From Lucinisca nassula (lineage: Eukaryota; Mollusca; Bivalvia; Lucinida; Lucinidae): 64,000 nucleotides of DNA. The position numbers were made by a program, and so were the translations under genes. The DNA lies in NCBI GenBank assembly GCA_963580285.1, contig OY757023.1, positions 130,914,027-130,978,026 on the forward strand. The letters are read 5' to 3'. How positions within the stretch are numbered: the first letter of the stretch is position 1; each line of letters begins with the position of its first letter. A model generated the notes under the pieces. That model was not told the DNA's origin, ran no database searches, and was given only the letters and a program-made list of their open reading frames with translations. Below are positions 11,997 through 26,200 of this stretch, piece by piece.

Positions 11997-14900
11997 TTTG
12001 CAAAATTTTGTGCCGCTACGAAGCGTATCTTGTGAGTTATAAGCCTTCAAACTTCGAGGAAATTAAAGTTTGTGCCTATTTTGCGGGAATACGAAATAAG
12101 ATACAGAAATGCAGCATGTATCCTTCAACAGGCATTTATGTGCCCTACCATCGTGCAAAATCCCGGTAACACTGGGGCACGAGAAAGTGCCGAAATAAAG
12201 GACTCTTTTTTACATTGAGGGCTATGGGAAAAATGAAGAAAACGCCGCTACTCAGCCTAGAGGGCGAATACAATAGCAAGTTTTACACCGTTAGTCCGTC
12301 CCAATAAAGTACGCCCTCGGGCCAAATTACAGATCGCTGCGTACAATAGAGGCCAAGAAAATTGACTTAGAAATTTTGGTGGTCGGCGTGTTGTGGGTAC
12401 GAGAATCTCATTTTGGTCACTTTCACGTAGAAGCATGAAAATGGTGCCAAAACGTGCCCATGCGTGTCCAACCAACTCATGAATATTGGAAAATTGTTTC
12501 TCTCAAATAGTTTTGGAGATATAAGGGTCCAAAGTTGAAGGAAATTGACCTTTCAAGGGCCATAACTCGAAACTCAATGAAGGCAGACAACTCCCATTTT
12601 ACCCCATGGCACTTGGGTTAAGGGCGCATCATTTGGCACCAATTATAGGCCGATATCATGAAGTCACCTTTGCACCATTTAGGCACTATCATCCTATTGG
12701 TGTCCCGCCAAAACTTGAGGCCCTTATAACTCGCTTTTGTGTATTGCGATTGAGCTGAAATTTTGCATGCTGCTAGTAGACCTCAGTGCCTAGTGGCTTG
12801 CAAAATTTCGTGCCGCTACGAAGCGTATCTTGTGAGTTATAAGCCTTCAAACTTCGAGGAAATTAAAGTTTGTGCCTATTTTGCGGGAATACGAAATAAG
12901 ATACAGAAATGCAGCATGTATCCTTCAACAGGCATTTATGTGCCCTACCATCGTGCAAAATCCCGGTAACACTGGGGCACGAGAAAGTGCCGAAATAAAG
13001 GACTCTTTTTTACATTGAGGGCTATGGGAAAAATGAAGAAAACGCCGCTACTCAGCCTAGAGGGCGAATACAATAGCAAGTTTTACACCGTTAGTCCGTC
13101 CCAATAAAGTACGCCCTCGGGCCAAATTACAGATCGCTGCGTACAATAGAGGCCAAGAAAATTGACTTAGAAATTTTGGTGGTCGGCGTGTTGTGGGTAC
13201 GAGAATCTCATTTTGGTCACTTTCACGTAGAAGCATGAAAATGGTGCCAAAACGTGCCCATGCGTGTCCAACCAACTCATGAATATTGGAAAATTGTTTC
13301 TCTCAAATAATTTTGGAGATATAAGGGTCCAAAGTTGAAGGAAATTGACCTTTCAAGGGCCATAACTCGAAACTCAATGAAGGCAGACAACTCCCATTTT
13401 ACCCCATGGCACTTGGGTTAAGGGCGCATCATTTGGCACCAATTATAGGCCGATATCATGAAGTCACCTTTGCACCATTTAGGCACTATCATCCTATTGG
13501 TGTCCCGCCAAAACTTGAGGCCCTTATAACTCGCTTTTGTGTATTGCGATTGAGCTGAAATTTTGCATGCTGCTAGTAGACCTCAGTGCCTAGTGGCTTG
13601 CAAAGTTTTGTGCCGCTACGAAGCGTATCTTGTGAGTTATAAGCCTTCAAACTTCGAGGAAATTAAAGTTTGTGCCTATTTTGCGGGAATACGAAATAAG
13701 ATACAGAAATGCAGCATGTATCCTTCAACAGGCATTTATGTGCCCTACCATCGTGCAAAATCTCGGTAACACTGGGGCACGAGAAAGTGCCGAAATAAAG
13801 GACTCTTTTTTACATTGAGGGCTATGGGAAAAATGAAGAAAACGCCGCTACTCAGCCTAGAGGGCGAATACAATAGCAAGTTTTACACCGTTAGTCCGTC
13901 CCAATAAAGTACGCCCTCGGGCCAAATTACAGATCGCTGCGTACAAAAGAGGCCAAGAAAATTGACTTAGAAATTTTGGTGGTCGGCGTGTTGTGGGTAC
14001 GAGAATCTCATTTTGGTCACTTTCACGTAGAAGCATGAAAATGGTGCCAAAACGTGCCCATGCGTGTCCAACCAACTCATGAATATTGGAAAATTGTTTC
14101 TCTCAAATAGTTTTGGAGATATAAGGGTCCAAAGTTGAAGGAAATTGACCTTTCAAGGGCCATAACTCGAAACTCAATGAAGGCAGACAACTCCCATTTT
14201 ACCCCATGGCACTTGGGTTAAGGGCGCATCATTTGGCACCAATTATAGGCCGATATCATGAAGTCACCTTTGCACCATTTAGGCACTATCATCCTATTGG
14301 TGTCCCGCCAAAACTTGAGGCCCTTATAACTCGCTTTTGTGTATTGCGATTGAGCTGAAATTTTGCATGCTGCTAGTAGACCTTAGTGCCTAGTGGCTTG
14401 CAAAGTTTTGTGCCGCTACGAAGCGTATCTTGTGAGTTATAAGCCTTCAAACTTCGAGGAAATTAAAGTTTGTGCCTATTTTGCGGGAATACGAAATAAG
14501 ATACAGAAATGCAGCATGTATCCTTCAACAGGCATTTATGTGCCCTACCATCGTGCAAAATCCCGGTAACACTGGGGCACGAGAAAGTGCCGAAATAAAG
14601 GACTCTTTTTTACATTGAGGGCTATGGGAAAAATGAAGAAAACGCCGCTACTCAGCCTAGAGGGCGAATACAATAGCAAGTTTTACACCGTTAGTCCGTC
14701 CCAATAAAGTACGCCCTCGGGCCAAATTACAGATCGCTGCGTACAATAGAGGCCAAGAAAATTGACTTAGAAATTTTGGTGGTCGGCGTGTTGTGGGTAC
14801 GAGAATCTCATTTTGGTCACTTTCACGTAGAAGCATGAAAATGGTGCCAAAACGTGCCCATGCGTGTCCAACCAACTCATGAATATTGGAAAATTGTTTC

Positions 14901-16796
14901 TCTCAAATAGTTTTGGAGATATAAGGGTCCAAAGTTGAAGGAAATTGACCTTTCAAGGGCCATAACTCGAAACTCAATGAAGGCAGACAACTCCCATTTT
15001 ACCCCATGGCACTTGGGTTAAGGGCGCATCATTTGGCACCAATTATAGGCCGATATCATGAAGTCACCTTTGCACCATTTAGGCACTATCATCCTATTGG
15101 TGTCCCGCCAAAACTTGAGGCCCTTATAACTCGCTTTTGTGTATTGCGATTGAGCTGAAATTTTGCATGCTGCTAGTAGACCTCAGTGCCTAGTGGCTTG
15201 CAAAATTTTGTGCCGCTACGAAGCGTATCTTGTGAGTTATAAGCCTTCAAACTTCGAGGAAATTAAAGTTTGTGCCTATTTTGCGGGAATACGAAATAAG
15301 ATACAGAAATGCAGCATGTATCCTTCAACAGGCATTTATGTGCCCTACCATCGTGCAAAATCCCGGTAACACTGGGGCACGAGAAAGTGCCGAAATAAAG
15401 GACTCTTTTTTACATTGAGGGCTATGGGAAAAATGAAGAAAACGCCGCTACTCAGCCTAGAGGGCGAATACAATAGCAAGTTTTACACCGTTAGTCCGTC
15501 CCAATAAAGTACGCCCTCGGGCCAAATTACAGATCGCTGCGTACAATAGAGGCCAAGAAAATTGACTTAGGAATTTTGGTGGTCGGCGTGTTGTGGGTAC
15601 GAGAATCTCATTTTGATCACTTTCACGTAGAAGCATGAAAATGGTGCCAAAACGTGCCCATGCGTGTCCAACCAACTCATGAATATTGGAAAATTGTTTC
15701 TCTCAAATAGTTTTGGAGATATAAGGGTCCAAAGTTGAAGGAAATTGACCTTTCAAGGGCCATAACTCGAAACTCAATGAAGGCAGACAACTCCCATTTT
15801 ACCCCATGGCACTTGGGTTAAGGGCGCATCATTTGGCACCAATTATAGGCCGATATCATGAAGTCACCTTTGCACCATTTAGGCACTATCATCCTATTGG
15901 TGTCCCGCCAAAACTTGAGGCCCTTATAACTCGCTTTTGTGTATTGCGATTGAGCTGAAATTTTGCATGCTGCTAGTAGACCTCAGTGGCTAGTGGCTTG
16001 CAAAGTTTTGTGCCGCTACGAAGCGTATCTTGTGAGTTATAAGCCTTCAAACTTCGAGGAAATTAAAGTTTGTGCCTATTTTGCGGGAATACGAAATAAG
16101 ATACAGAAATGCAGCATGTATCCTTCAACAGGCATTTACGTGCCCTACCATCGTGCAAAATCCCGGTAACACTGGGGCACGAGAAAGTGCCGAAATAAAG
16201 GACTCTTTTTTACATTGAGGGCTATGGGAAAAATGAAGAAAACGCCGCTACTCAGCCTAGAGGGCGAATACAATAGCAAGTTTTACACCGTTAGTCCGTC
16301 CCAATAAAGTACGCCCTCGGGCCAAATTACAGATCGCTGCGTACAATAGAGGCCAAGAAAATTGACTTAGAAATTTTGGTGGTCGGCGTGTTGTGGGTAC
16401 GAGAATCTCATTTTGGTCACTTTCACGTAGAAGCATGAAAATGGTGCCAAAACGTGCCCATGCGTGTCCAACCAACTCATGAATATTGGAAAATTGTTTC
16501 TCTCAAATAGTTTTGGAGATATAAGGGTCCAAAGTTGAAGGAAATTGACCTTTCAAGGGCCATAACTCGAAACTCAATGAAGGCAGACAACTCCCATTTT
16601 ACCCCATGGCACTTGGGTTAAGGGCGCATCATTTGGCACCAATTATAGGCCGATATCATGAAGTCACCTTTGCACCATTTAGGCACTATCATCCTATTGG
16701 TGTCCCGCCAAAACTTGAGGCCCTTATAACTCGCTTTTGTGTATTGCGATTGAGCTGAAATTTTGCATGCTGCTAGTAGACCTCAGTGCCTAGTGG
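11997..16796. repeat. 4800-bp hexameric higher-order repeat, copy 1
   Basis: This six-monomer block and the next one share a long series of otherwise rare variants at a fixed 4800-bp offset: 11997 (T), 12809 (C), 13310 (A), 13605 (G), 13763 (T), 13947 (A), 14384 (T), 15571 (G), 15616 (A), 15989 (G) and 16139 (C) match 16797, 17609, 18110, 18405, 18563, 18747, 19184, 20371, 20416, 20789 and 20939. I noticed no difference between the two copies. The left edge lies between 11205 (A here, G at 16005) and 11997. The 4800-bp offset is exactly six monomers, as expected for unequal exchange in register. Confidence 0.9.
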
Positions 16797-19700
16797 TTTG
16801 CAAAATTTTGTGCCGCTACGAAGCGTATCTTGTGAGTTATAAGCCTTCAAACTTCGAGGAAATTAAAGTTTGTGCCTATTTTGCGGGAATACGAAATAAG
16901 ATACAGAAATGCAGCATGTATCCTTCAACAGGCATTTATGTGCCCTACCATCGTGCAAAATCCCGGTAACACTGGGGCACGAGAAAGTGCCGAAATAAAG
17001 GACTCTTTTTTACATTGAGGGCTATGGGAAAAATGAAGAAAACGCCGCTACTCAGCCTAGAGGGCGAATACAATAGCAAGTTTTACACCGTTAGTCCGTC
17101 CCAATAAAGTACGCCCTCGGGCCAAATTACAGATCGCTGCGTACAATAGAGGCCAAGAAAATTGACTTAGAAATTTTGGTGGTCGGCGTGTTGTGGGTAC
17201 GAGAATCTCATTTTGGTCACTTTCACGTAGAAGCATGAAAATGGTGCCAAAACGTGCCCATGCGTGTCCAACCAACTCATGAATATTGGAAAATTGTTTC
17301 TCTCAAATAGTTTTGGAGATATAAGGGTCCAAAGTTGAAGGAAATTGACCTTTCAAGGGCCATAACTCGAAACTCAATGAAGGCAGACAACTCCCATTTT
17401 ACCCCATGGCACTTGGGTTAAGGGCGCATCATTTGGCACCAATTATAGGCCGATATCATGAAGTCACCTTTGCACCATTTAGGCACTATCATCCTATTGG
17501 TGTCCCGCCAAAACTTGAGGCCCTTATAACTCGCTTTTGTGTATTGCGATTGAGCTGAAATTTTGCATGCTGCTAGTAGACCTCAGTGCCTAGTGGCTTG
17601 CAAAATTTCGTGCCGCTACGAAGCGTATCTTGTGAGTTATAAGCCTTCAAACTTCGAGGAAATTAAAGTTTGTGCCTATTTTGCGGGAATACGAAATAAG
17701 ATACAGAAATGCAGCATGTATCCTTCAACAGGCATTTATGTGCCCTACCATCGTGCAAAATCCCGGTAACACTGGGGCACGAGAAAGTGCCGAAATAAAG
17801 GACTCTTTTTTACATTGAGGGCTATGGGAAAAATGAAGAAAACGCCGCTACTCAGCCTAGAGGGCGAATACAATAGCAAGTTTTACACCGTTAGTCCGTC
17901 CCAATAAAGTACGCCCTCGGGCCAAATTACAGATCGCTGCGTACAATAGAGGCCAAGAAAATTGACTTAGAAATTTTGGTGGTCGGCGTGTTGTGGGTAC
18001 GAGAATCTCATTTTGGTCACTTTCACGTAGAAGCATGAAAATGGTGCCAAAACGTGCCCATGCGTGTCCAACCAACTCATGAATATTGGAAAATTGTTTC
18101 TCTCAAATAATTTTGGAGATATAAGGGTCCAAAGTTGAAGGAAATTGACCTTTCAAGGGCCATAACTCGAAACTCAATGAAGGCAGACAACTCCCATTTT
18201 ACCCCATGGCACTTGGGTTAAGGGCGCATCATTTGGCACCAATTATAGGCCGATATCATGAAGTCACCTTTGCACCATTTAGGCACTATCATCCTATTGG
18301 TGTCCCGCCAAAACTTGAGGCCCTTATAACTCGCTTTTGTGTATTGCGATTGAGCTGAAATTTTGCATGCTGCTAGTAGACCTCAGTGCCTAGTGGCTTG
18401 CAAAGTTTTGTGCCGCTACGAAGCGTATCTTGTGAGTTATAAGCCTTCAAACTTCGAGGAAATTAAAGTTTGTGCCTATTTTGCGGGAATACGAAATAAG
18501 ATACAGAAATGCAGCATGTATCCTTCAACAGGCATTTATGTGCCCTACCATCGTGCAAAATCTCGGTAACACTGGGGCACGAGAAAGTGCCGAAATAAAG
18601 GACTCTTTTTTACATTGAGGGCTATGGGAAAAATGAAGAAAACGCCGCTACTCAGCCTAGAGGGCGAATACAATAGCAAGTTTTACACCGTTAGTCCGTC
18701 CCAATAAAGTACGCCCTCGGGCCAAATTACAGATCGCTGCGTACAAAAGAGGCCAAGAAAATTGACTTAGAAATTTTGGTGGTCGGCGTGTTGTGGGTAC
18801 GAGAATCTCATTTTGGTCACTTTCACGTAGAAGCATGAAAATGGTGCCAAAACGTGCCCATGCGTGTCCAACCAACTCATGAATATTGGAAAATTGTTTC
18901 TCTCAAATAGTTTTGGAGATATAAGGGTCCAAAGTTGAAGGAAATTGACCTTTCAAGGGCCATAACTCGAAACTCAATGAAGGCAGACAACTCCCATTTT
19001 ACCCCATGGCACTTGGGTTAAGGGCGCATCATTTGGCACCAATTATAGGCCGATATCATGAAGTCACCTTTGCACCATTTAGGCACTATCATCCTATTGG
19101 TGTCCCGCCAAAACTTGAGGCCCTTATAACTCGCTTTTGTGTATTGCGATTGAGCTGAAATTTTGCATGCTGCTAGTAGACCTTAGTGCCTAGTGGCTTG
19201 CAAAGTTTTGTGCCGCTACGAAGCGTATCTTGTGAGTTATAAGCCTTCAAACTTCGAGGAAATTAAAGTTTGTGCCTATTTTGCGGGAATACGAAATAAG
19301 ATACAGAAATGCAGCATGTATCCTTCAACAGGCATTTATGTGCCCTACCATCGTGCAAAATCCCGGTAACACTGGGGCACGAGAAAGTGCCGAAATAAAG
19401 GACTCTTTTTTACATTGAGGGCTATGGGAAAAATGAAGAAAACGCCGCTACTCAGCCTAGAGGGCGAATACAATAGCAAGTTTTACACCGTTAGTCCGTC
19501 CCAATAAAGTACGCCCTCGGGCCAAATTACAGATCGCTGCGTACAATAGAGGCCAAGAAAATTGACTTAGAAATTTTGGTGGTCGGCGTGTTGTGGGTAC
19601 GAGAATCTCATTTTGGTCACTTTCACGTAGAAGCATGAAAATGGTGCCAAAACGTGCCCATGCGTGTCCAACCAACTCATGAATATTGGAAAATTGTTTC

Positions 19701-21596
19701 TCTCAAATAGTTTTGGAGATATAAGGGTCCAAAGTTGAAGGAAATTGACCTTTCAAGGGCCATAACTCGAAACTCAATGAAGGCAGACAACTCCCATTTT
19801 ACCCCATGGCACTTGGGTTAAGGGCGCATCATTTGGCACCAATTATAGGCCGATATCATGAAGTCACCTTTGCACCATTTAGGCACTATCATCCTATTGG
19901 TGTCCCGCCAAAACTTGAGGCCCTTATAACTCGCTTTTGTGTATTGCGATTGAGCTGAAATTTTGCATGCTGCTAGTAGACCTCAGTGCCTAGTGGCTTG
20001 CAAAATTTTGTGCCGCTACGAAGCGTATCTTGTGAGTTATAAGCCTTCAAACTTCGAGGAAATTAAAGTTTGTGCCTATTTTGCGGGAATACGAAATAAG
20101 ATACAGAAATGCAGCATGTATCCTTCAACAGGCATTTATGTGCCCTACCATCGTGCAAAATCCCGGTAACACTGGGGCACGAGAAAGTGCCGAAATAAAG
20201 GACTCTTTTTTACATTGAGGGCTATGGGAAAAATGAAGAAAACGCCGCTACTCAGCCTAGAGGGCGAATACAATAGCAAGTTTTACACCGTTAGTCCGTC
20301 CCAATAAAGTACGCCCTCGGGCCAAATTACAGATCGCTGCGTACAATAGAGGCCAAGAAAATTGACTTAGGAATTTTGGTGGTCGGCGTGTTGTGGGTAC
20401 GAGAATCTCATTTTGATCACTTTCACGTAGAAGCATGAAAATGGTGCCAAAACGTGCCCATGCGTGTCCAACCAACTCATGAATATTGGAAAATTGTTTC
20501 TCTCAAATAGTTTTGGAGATATAAGGGTCCAAAGTTGAAGGAAATTGACCTTTCAAGGGCCATAACTCGAAACTCAATGAAGGCAGACAACTCCCATTTT
20601 ACCCCATGGCACTTGGGTTAAGGGCGCATCATTTGGCACCAATTATAGGCCGATATCATGAAGTCACCTTTGCACCATTTAGGCACTATCATCCTATTGG
20701 TGTCCCGCCAAAACTTGAGGCCCTTATAACTCGCTTTTGTGTATTGCGATTGAGCTGAAATTTTGCATGCTGCTAGTAGACCTCAGTGGCTAGTGGCTTG
20801 CAAAGTTTTGTGCCGCTACGAAGCGTATCTTGTGAGTTATAAGCCTTCAAACTTCGAGGAAATTAAAGTTTGTGCCTATTTTGCGGGAATACGAAATAAG
20901 ATACAGAAATGCAGCATGTATCCTTCAACAGGCATTTACGTGCCCTACCATCGTGCAAAATCCCGGTAACACTGGGGCACGAGAAAGTGCCGAAATAAAG
21001 GACTCTTTTTTACATTGAGGGCTATGGGAAAAATGAAGAAAACGCCGCTACTCAGCCTAGAGGGCGAATACAATAGCAAGTTTTACACCGTTAGTCCGTC
21101 CCAATAAAGTACGCCCTCGGGCCAAATTACAGATCGCTGCGTACAATAGAGGCCAAGAAAATTGACTTAGAAATTTTGGTGGTCGGCGTGTTGTGGGTAC
21201 GAGAATCTCATTTTGGTCACTTTCACGTAGAAGCATGAAAATGGTGCCAAAACGTGCCCATGCGTGTCCAACCAACTCATGAATATTGGAAAATTGTTTC
21301 TCTCAAATAGTTTTGGAGATATAAGGGTCCAAAGTTGAAGGAAATTGACCTTTCAAGGGCCATAACTCGAAACTCAATGAAGGCAGACAACTCCCATTTT
21401 ACCCCATGGCACTTGGGTTAAGGGCGCATCATTTGGCACCAATTATAGGCCGATATCATGAAGTCACCTTTGCACCATTTAGGCACTATCATCCTATTGG
21501 TGTCCCGCCAAAACTTGAGGCCCTTATAACTCGCTTTTGTGTATTGCGATTGAGCTGAAATTTTGCATGCTGCTAGTAGACCTCAGTGCCTAGTGG
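16797..21596. repeat. 4800-bp hexameric higher-order repeat, copy 2
   Basis: This is the tandem partner of the preceding block and carries the same eleven diagnostic variants. The period stops before 21597, where the base is C and not the T seen at 11997 and 16797. The near-identity implies a recent duplication, or a collapsed-and-reinserted stretch in an assembly; the sequence alone cannot tell these apart. Confidence 0.9.
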
Positions 21597-23277
21597 CTTG
21601 CAAAATTTTGTGCCGCTACGAAGCGTATCTTGTGAGTTATAAGCCTTCAAACTTCGAGGAAATTAAAGTTTGTGCCTTTTTTGCGGGAATACGAAATAAG
21701 ATACAGAAATGCAGCATGTATCCTTCAACAGGCATTTATGTGCCCTACCATCGTGCAAAATCCCGGTAACACTGGGGCACGAGAAAGTGCCGAAATAAAG
21801 GACTCTTTTTTACATTGAGGGCTATGGGAAAAATGAAGAAAACGCCGCTACTCAGCCTAGAGGGCGAATACAATAGCAAGTTTTACACCGTTAGTCCGTC
21901 CCAATAAAGTACGCCCTCGGGCCAAATTACAGATCGCTGCGTACAATAGAGGCCAAGAAAATTGACTTAGAAATTTTGGTGGTCGGCGTGTTGTGGGTAC
22001 GAGAATCTCATTTTGGTCACTTTCACGTAGAAGCATGAAAATGGTGCCAAAACGTGCCCATGCGTGTCCAACCAACTCATGAATATTGGAAAATTGTTTC
22101 TCTCAAATAGTTTTGGAGATATAAGGGTCCAAAGTTGAAGGAAATTGACCTTTCAAGGGCCATAACTCGAAACTCAATGAAGGCAGACAACTCCCATTTT
22201 ACCCCATGGCACTTGGGTTAAGGGCGCATCATTTGGCACCAATTATAGGCCGATATCATGAAGTCACCTTTGCACCATTTAGGCACTATCATCCTATTGG
22301 TGTCCCGCCAAAACTTGAGGCCCTTATAACTCGCTTTTGTGTATTGCGATTGAGCTGAAATTTTGCATGCTGCTAGTAGACCTCAGTGCCTAGTGGCTTG
22401 CAAAGTTTTGTGCCGCTACGAAGCGTATCTTGTGAGTTATAAGCCTTCAAACTTCGAGGAAATTAAAGTTTGTGCCTATTTTGCGGGAATACGAAATAAG
22501 ATACAGAAATGCAGCATGTATCCTTCAACAGGCATTTATGTGCCCTACCATCGTGCAAAATCCCGGTAACACTGGGGCACGAGAAAGTGCCGAAATAAAG
22601 GACTCTTTTTTACATTGAGGGCTATGGGAAAAATGAAGAAAACGCCGCTACTCAGCCTAGAGGGCGAATACAATAGCAAGTTTTACACCGTTAGTCCGTC
22701 CCAATAAAGTACGCCCTCGGGCCAAATTACAGATCGCTGCGTACAATAGAGGCCAAGAAAATTGACTTAGAAATTTTGGTGGTCGGCGTGTTGTGGGTAC
22801 GAGAATCTCATTTTGGTCACTTTCACGTAGAAGCATGAAAATGGTGCCAAAACGTGCCCATGCGTGTCCAACCAACTCATGAATATTGGAAAATTGTTTC
22901 TCTCAAATAGTTTTGGAGATATAAGGGTCCAAAGTTGAAGGAAATTGACCTTTCAAGGGCCATAACTCGAAACTCAATGAAGGCAGACAACTCCTATTTT
23001 ACCCCATGGCACTTGGGTTAAGGGCGCATCATTTGGCACCAATTATAGGCCGATATCATGAAGTCACCTTTGCACCATTTAGGCACTATCATCCTATTGG
23101 TGTCCCGCCAAAACTTGAGGCCCTTATAACTCGCTTTTGTGTATTGCGATTGAGCTGAAATTTTGCATGCTGCTAGTAGACCTCAGTGCCTAGTGGCTTG
23201 CAAAATTTTGTGCCGCTACGAAGCGTATCTTGTGAGTTATAAGCCTTCAAACTTCGAGGAAATTAAAGTTTGTGCCT

Positions 23278-26200
23278 TTTTTGCGGGAATACGAAATAAG
23301 ATACAGAAATGCAGCATGTATCCTTCAACAGGCATTTATGTGCCCTACCATCGTGCAAAATCCCGGTAACACTGGGGCACGAGAAAGTGCCGAAATAAAG
23401 GACTCTTTTTTACATTGAGGGCTATGGGAAAAATGAAGAAAACGCCGCTACTCAGCCTAGAGGGCGAATACAATAGCAAGTTTTACACCGTTAGTCCGTC
23501 CCAATAAAGTACGCCCTCGGGCCAAATTACAGATCGCTGCGTACAATAGAGGCCAAGAAAATTGACTTAGAAATTTTGGTGGTCGGCGTGTTGTGGGTAC
23601 GAGAATCTCATTTTGGTCACTTTCACGTAGAAGCATGAAAATGGTGCCAAAACATGCCCATGCGTGTCCAACCAACTCATGAATATTGGAAAATTGTTTC
23701 TCTCAAATAATTTTGGAGATATAAGGGTCCAAAGTTGAAGGAAATTGACCTTTCAAGGGCCATAACTCGAAACTCAATGAAGGCAGACAACTCCCATTTT
23801 ACCCCATGGCACTTGGGTTAAGGGCGCATCATTTGGCACCAATTATAGGCCGATATCATGAAGTCACCTTTGCACCATTTAGGCACTATCATCCTATTGG
23901 TGTCCCGCCAAAACTTGAGGCCCTTATAACTCGCTTTTGTGTATTGCGATTGAGCTGAAATTTTGCATGCTGCTAGTAGACCTCAGTGCCTAGTGGCTTG
24001 CAAAGTTTTGTGCCGCTACGAAGCGTATCTTGTGAGTTATAAGCCTTCAAACTTCGAGGAAATTAAAGTTTGTGCCTATTTTGCGGGAATACGAAATAAG
24101 ATACAGAAATGCAGCATGTATCCTTCAACAGGCATTTATGTGCCCTACCATCGTGCAAAATCCCGGTAACACTGGGGCACGAGAAAGTGCCGAAATAAAG
24201 GACTCTTTTTTACATTGAGGGCTATGGGAAAAATGAAGAAAACGCCGCTACTCAGCCTAGAGGGCGAATACAATAGCAAGTTTTACACCGTTAGTCCGTC
24301 CCAATAAAGTACGCCCTCGGGCCAAATTACAGATCGCTGCGTACAATAGAGGCCAAGAAAATTGACTTAGAAATTTTGGTGGTCGGCGTGTTGTGGGTAC
24401 GAGAATCTCATTTTGGTCACTTTCACGTAGAAGCATGAAAATGGTGCATAAACGTGCCCATGCGTGTCCAACCAACTCATGAATATTGGAAAATTGTTTC
24501 TCTCAAATAGTTTTGGAGATATAAGGGTCCAAAGTTGAAGGAAATTGACCTTTCAAGGGCCATAACTCGAAACTCAATGAAGGCAGACAACTCCCATTTT
24601 ACCCCATGGCACTTGGGTTAAGGGCGCATCATTTGGCACCAATTATAGGCCGATATCATGAAGTCACCTTTGCACCATTTAGGCACTATCATCCTATTGG
24701 TGTCCCGCCAAAACTTGAGGCCCTTATAACTCGCTTTTGTGTATTGCGATTGAGCTGAAATTTTGCATGCTGCTAGTAGACCTTAGTGCCTAGTGGCTTG
24801 CAAAGTTTTGTGCCGCTACGAAGCGTATCTTGTGAGTTATAAGCCTTCAAACTTCGAGGAAATTAAAGTTTGTGCCTTTTTTGCGGGAATACGAAATAAG
24901 ATACAGAAATGCAGCATGTATCCTTCAACAGGCATTTATGTGCCCTACCATCGTGCAAAATCCCGGTAACACTGGGGCACGAGAAAGTGCCGAAATAAAG
25001 GACTCTTTTTTACATTGAGGGCTATGGGAAAAATGAAGAAAACGCCGCTACTCAGCCTAGAGGGCGAATACAATAGCAAGTTTTACACCGTTAGTCCGTC
25101 CCAATAAAGTACGCCCTCGGGCCAAATTACAGATCGCTGCGTACAATAGAGGCCAAGAAAATTGACTTAGAAATTTTGGTGGTCGGCGTGTTGTGGGTAC
25201 GAGAATCTCATTTTGGTCACTTTCACGTAGAAGCATGAAAATGGTGCCAAAACATGCCCATGCGTGTCCAACCAACTCATGAATATTGGAAAATTGTTTC
25301 TCTCAAATAATTTTGGAGATATAAGGGTCCAAAGTTGAAGGAAATTGACCTTTCAAGGGCCATAACTCGAAACTCAATGAAGGCAGACAACTCCCATTTT
25401 ACCCCATGGCACTTGGGTTAAGGGCGCATCATTTGGCACCAATTATAGGCCGATATCATGAAGTCACCTTTGCACCATTTAGGCACTATCATCCTATTGG
25501 TGTCCCGCCAAAACTTGAGGCCCTTATAACTCGCTTTTGTGTATTGCGATTGAGCTGAAATTTTGCATGCTGCTAGTAGACCTCAGTGCCTAGTGGCTTG
25601 CAAAGTTTTGTGCCGCTACGAAGCGTATCTTGTGAGTTATAAGCCTTCAAACTTCGAGGAAATTAAAGTTTGTGCCTATTTTGCGGGAATACGAAATAAG
25701 ATACAGAAATGCAGCATGTATCCTTCAACAGGCATTTATGTGCCCTACCATCGTGCAAAATCCCGGTAACACTGGGGCACGAGAAAGTGCCGAAATAAAG
25801 GACTCTTTTTTACATTGAGGGCTATGGGAAAAATGAAGAAAACGCCGCTACTCAGCCTAGAGGGCGAATACAATAGCAAGTTTTACACCGTTAGTCCGTC
25901 CCAATAAAGTACGCCCTCGGGCCAAATTACAGATCGCTGCGTACAATAGAGGCCAAGAAAATTGACTTAGAAATTTTGGTGGTCGGCGTGTTGTGGGTAC
26001 GAGAATCTCATTTTGGTCACTTTCACGTAGAAGCATGAAAATGGTGCCAAAACGTGCCCATGCGTGTCCAACCAACTCATGAATATTGGAAAATTGTTTC
26101 TCTCAAATAGTTTTGGAGATATAAGGGTCCAAAGTTGAAGGAAATTGACCTTTCAAGGGCCATAACTCGAAACTCAATGAAGGCAGACAACTCCCATTTT

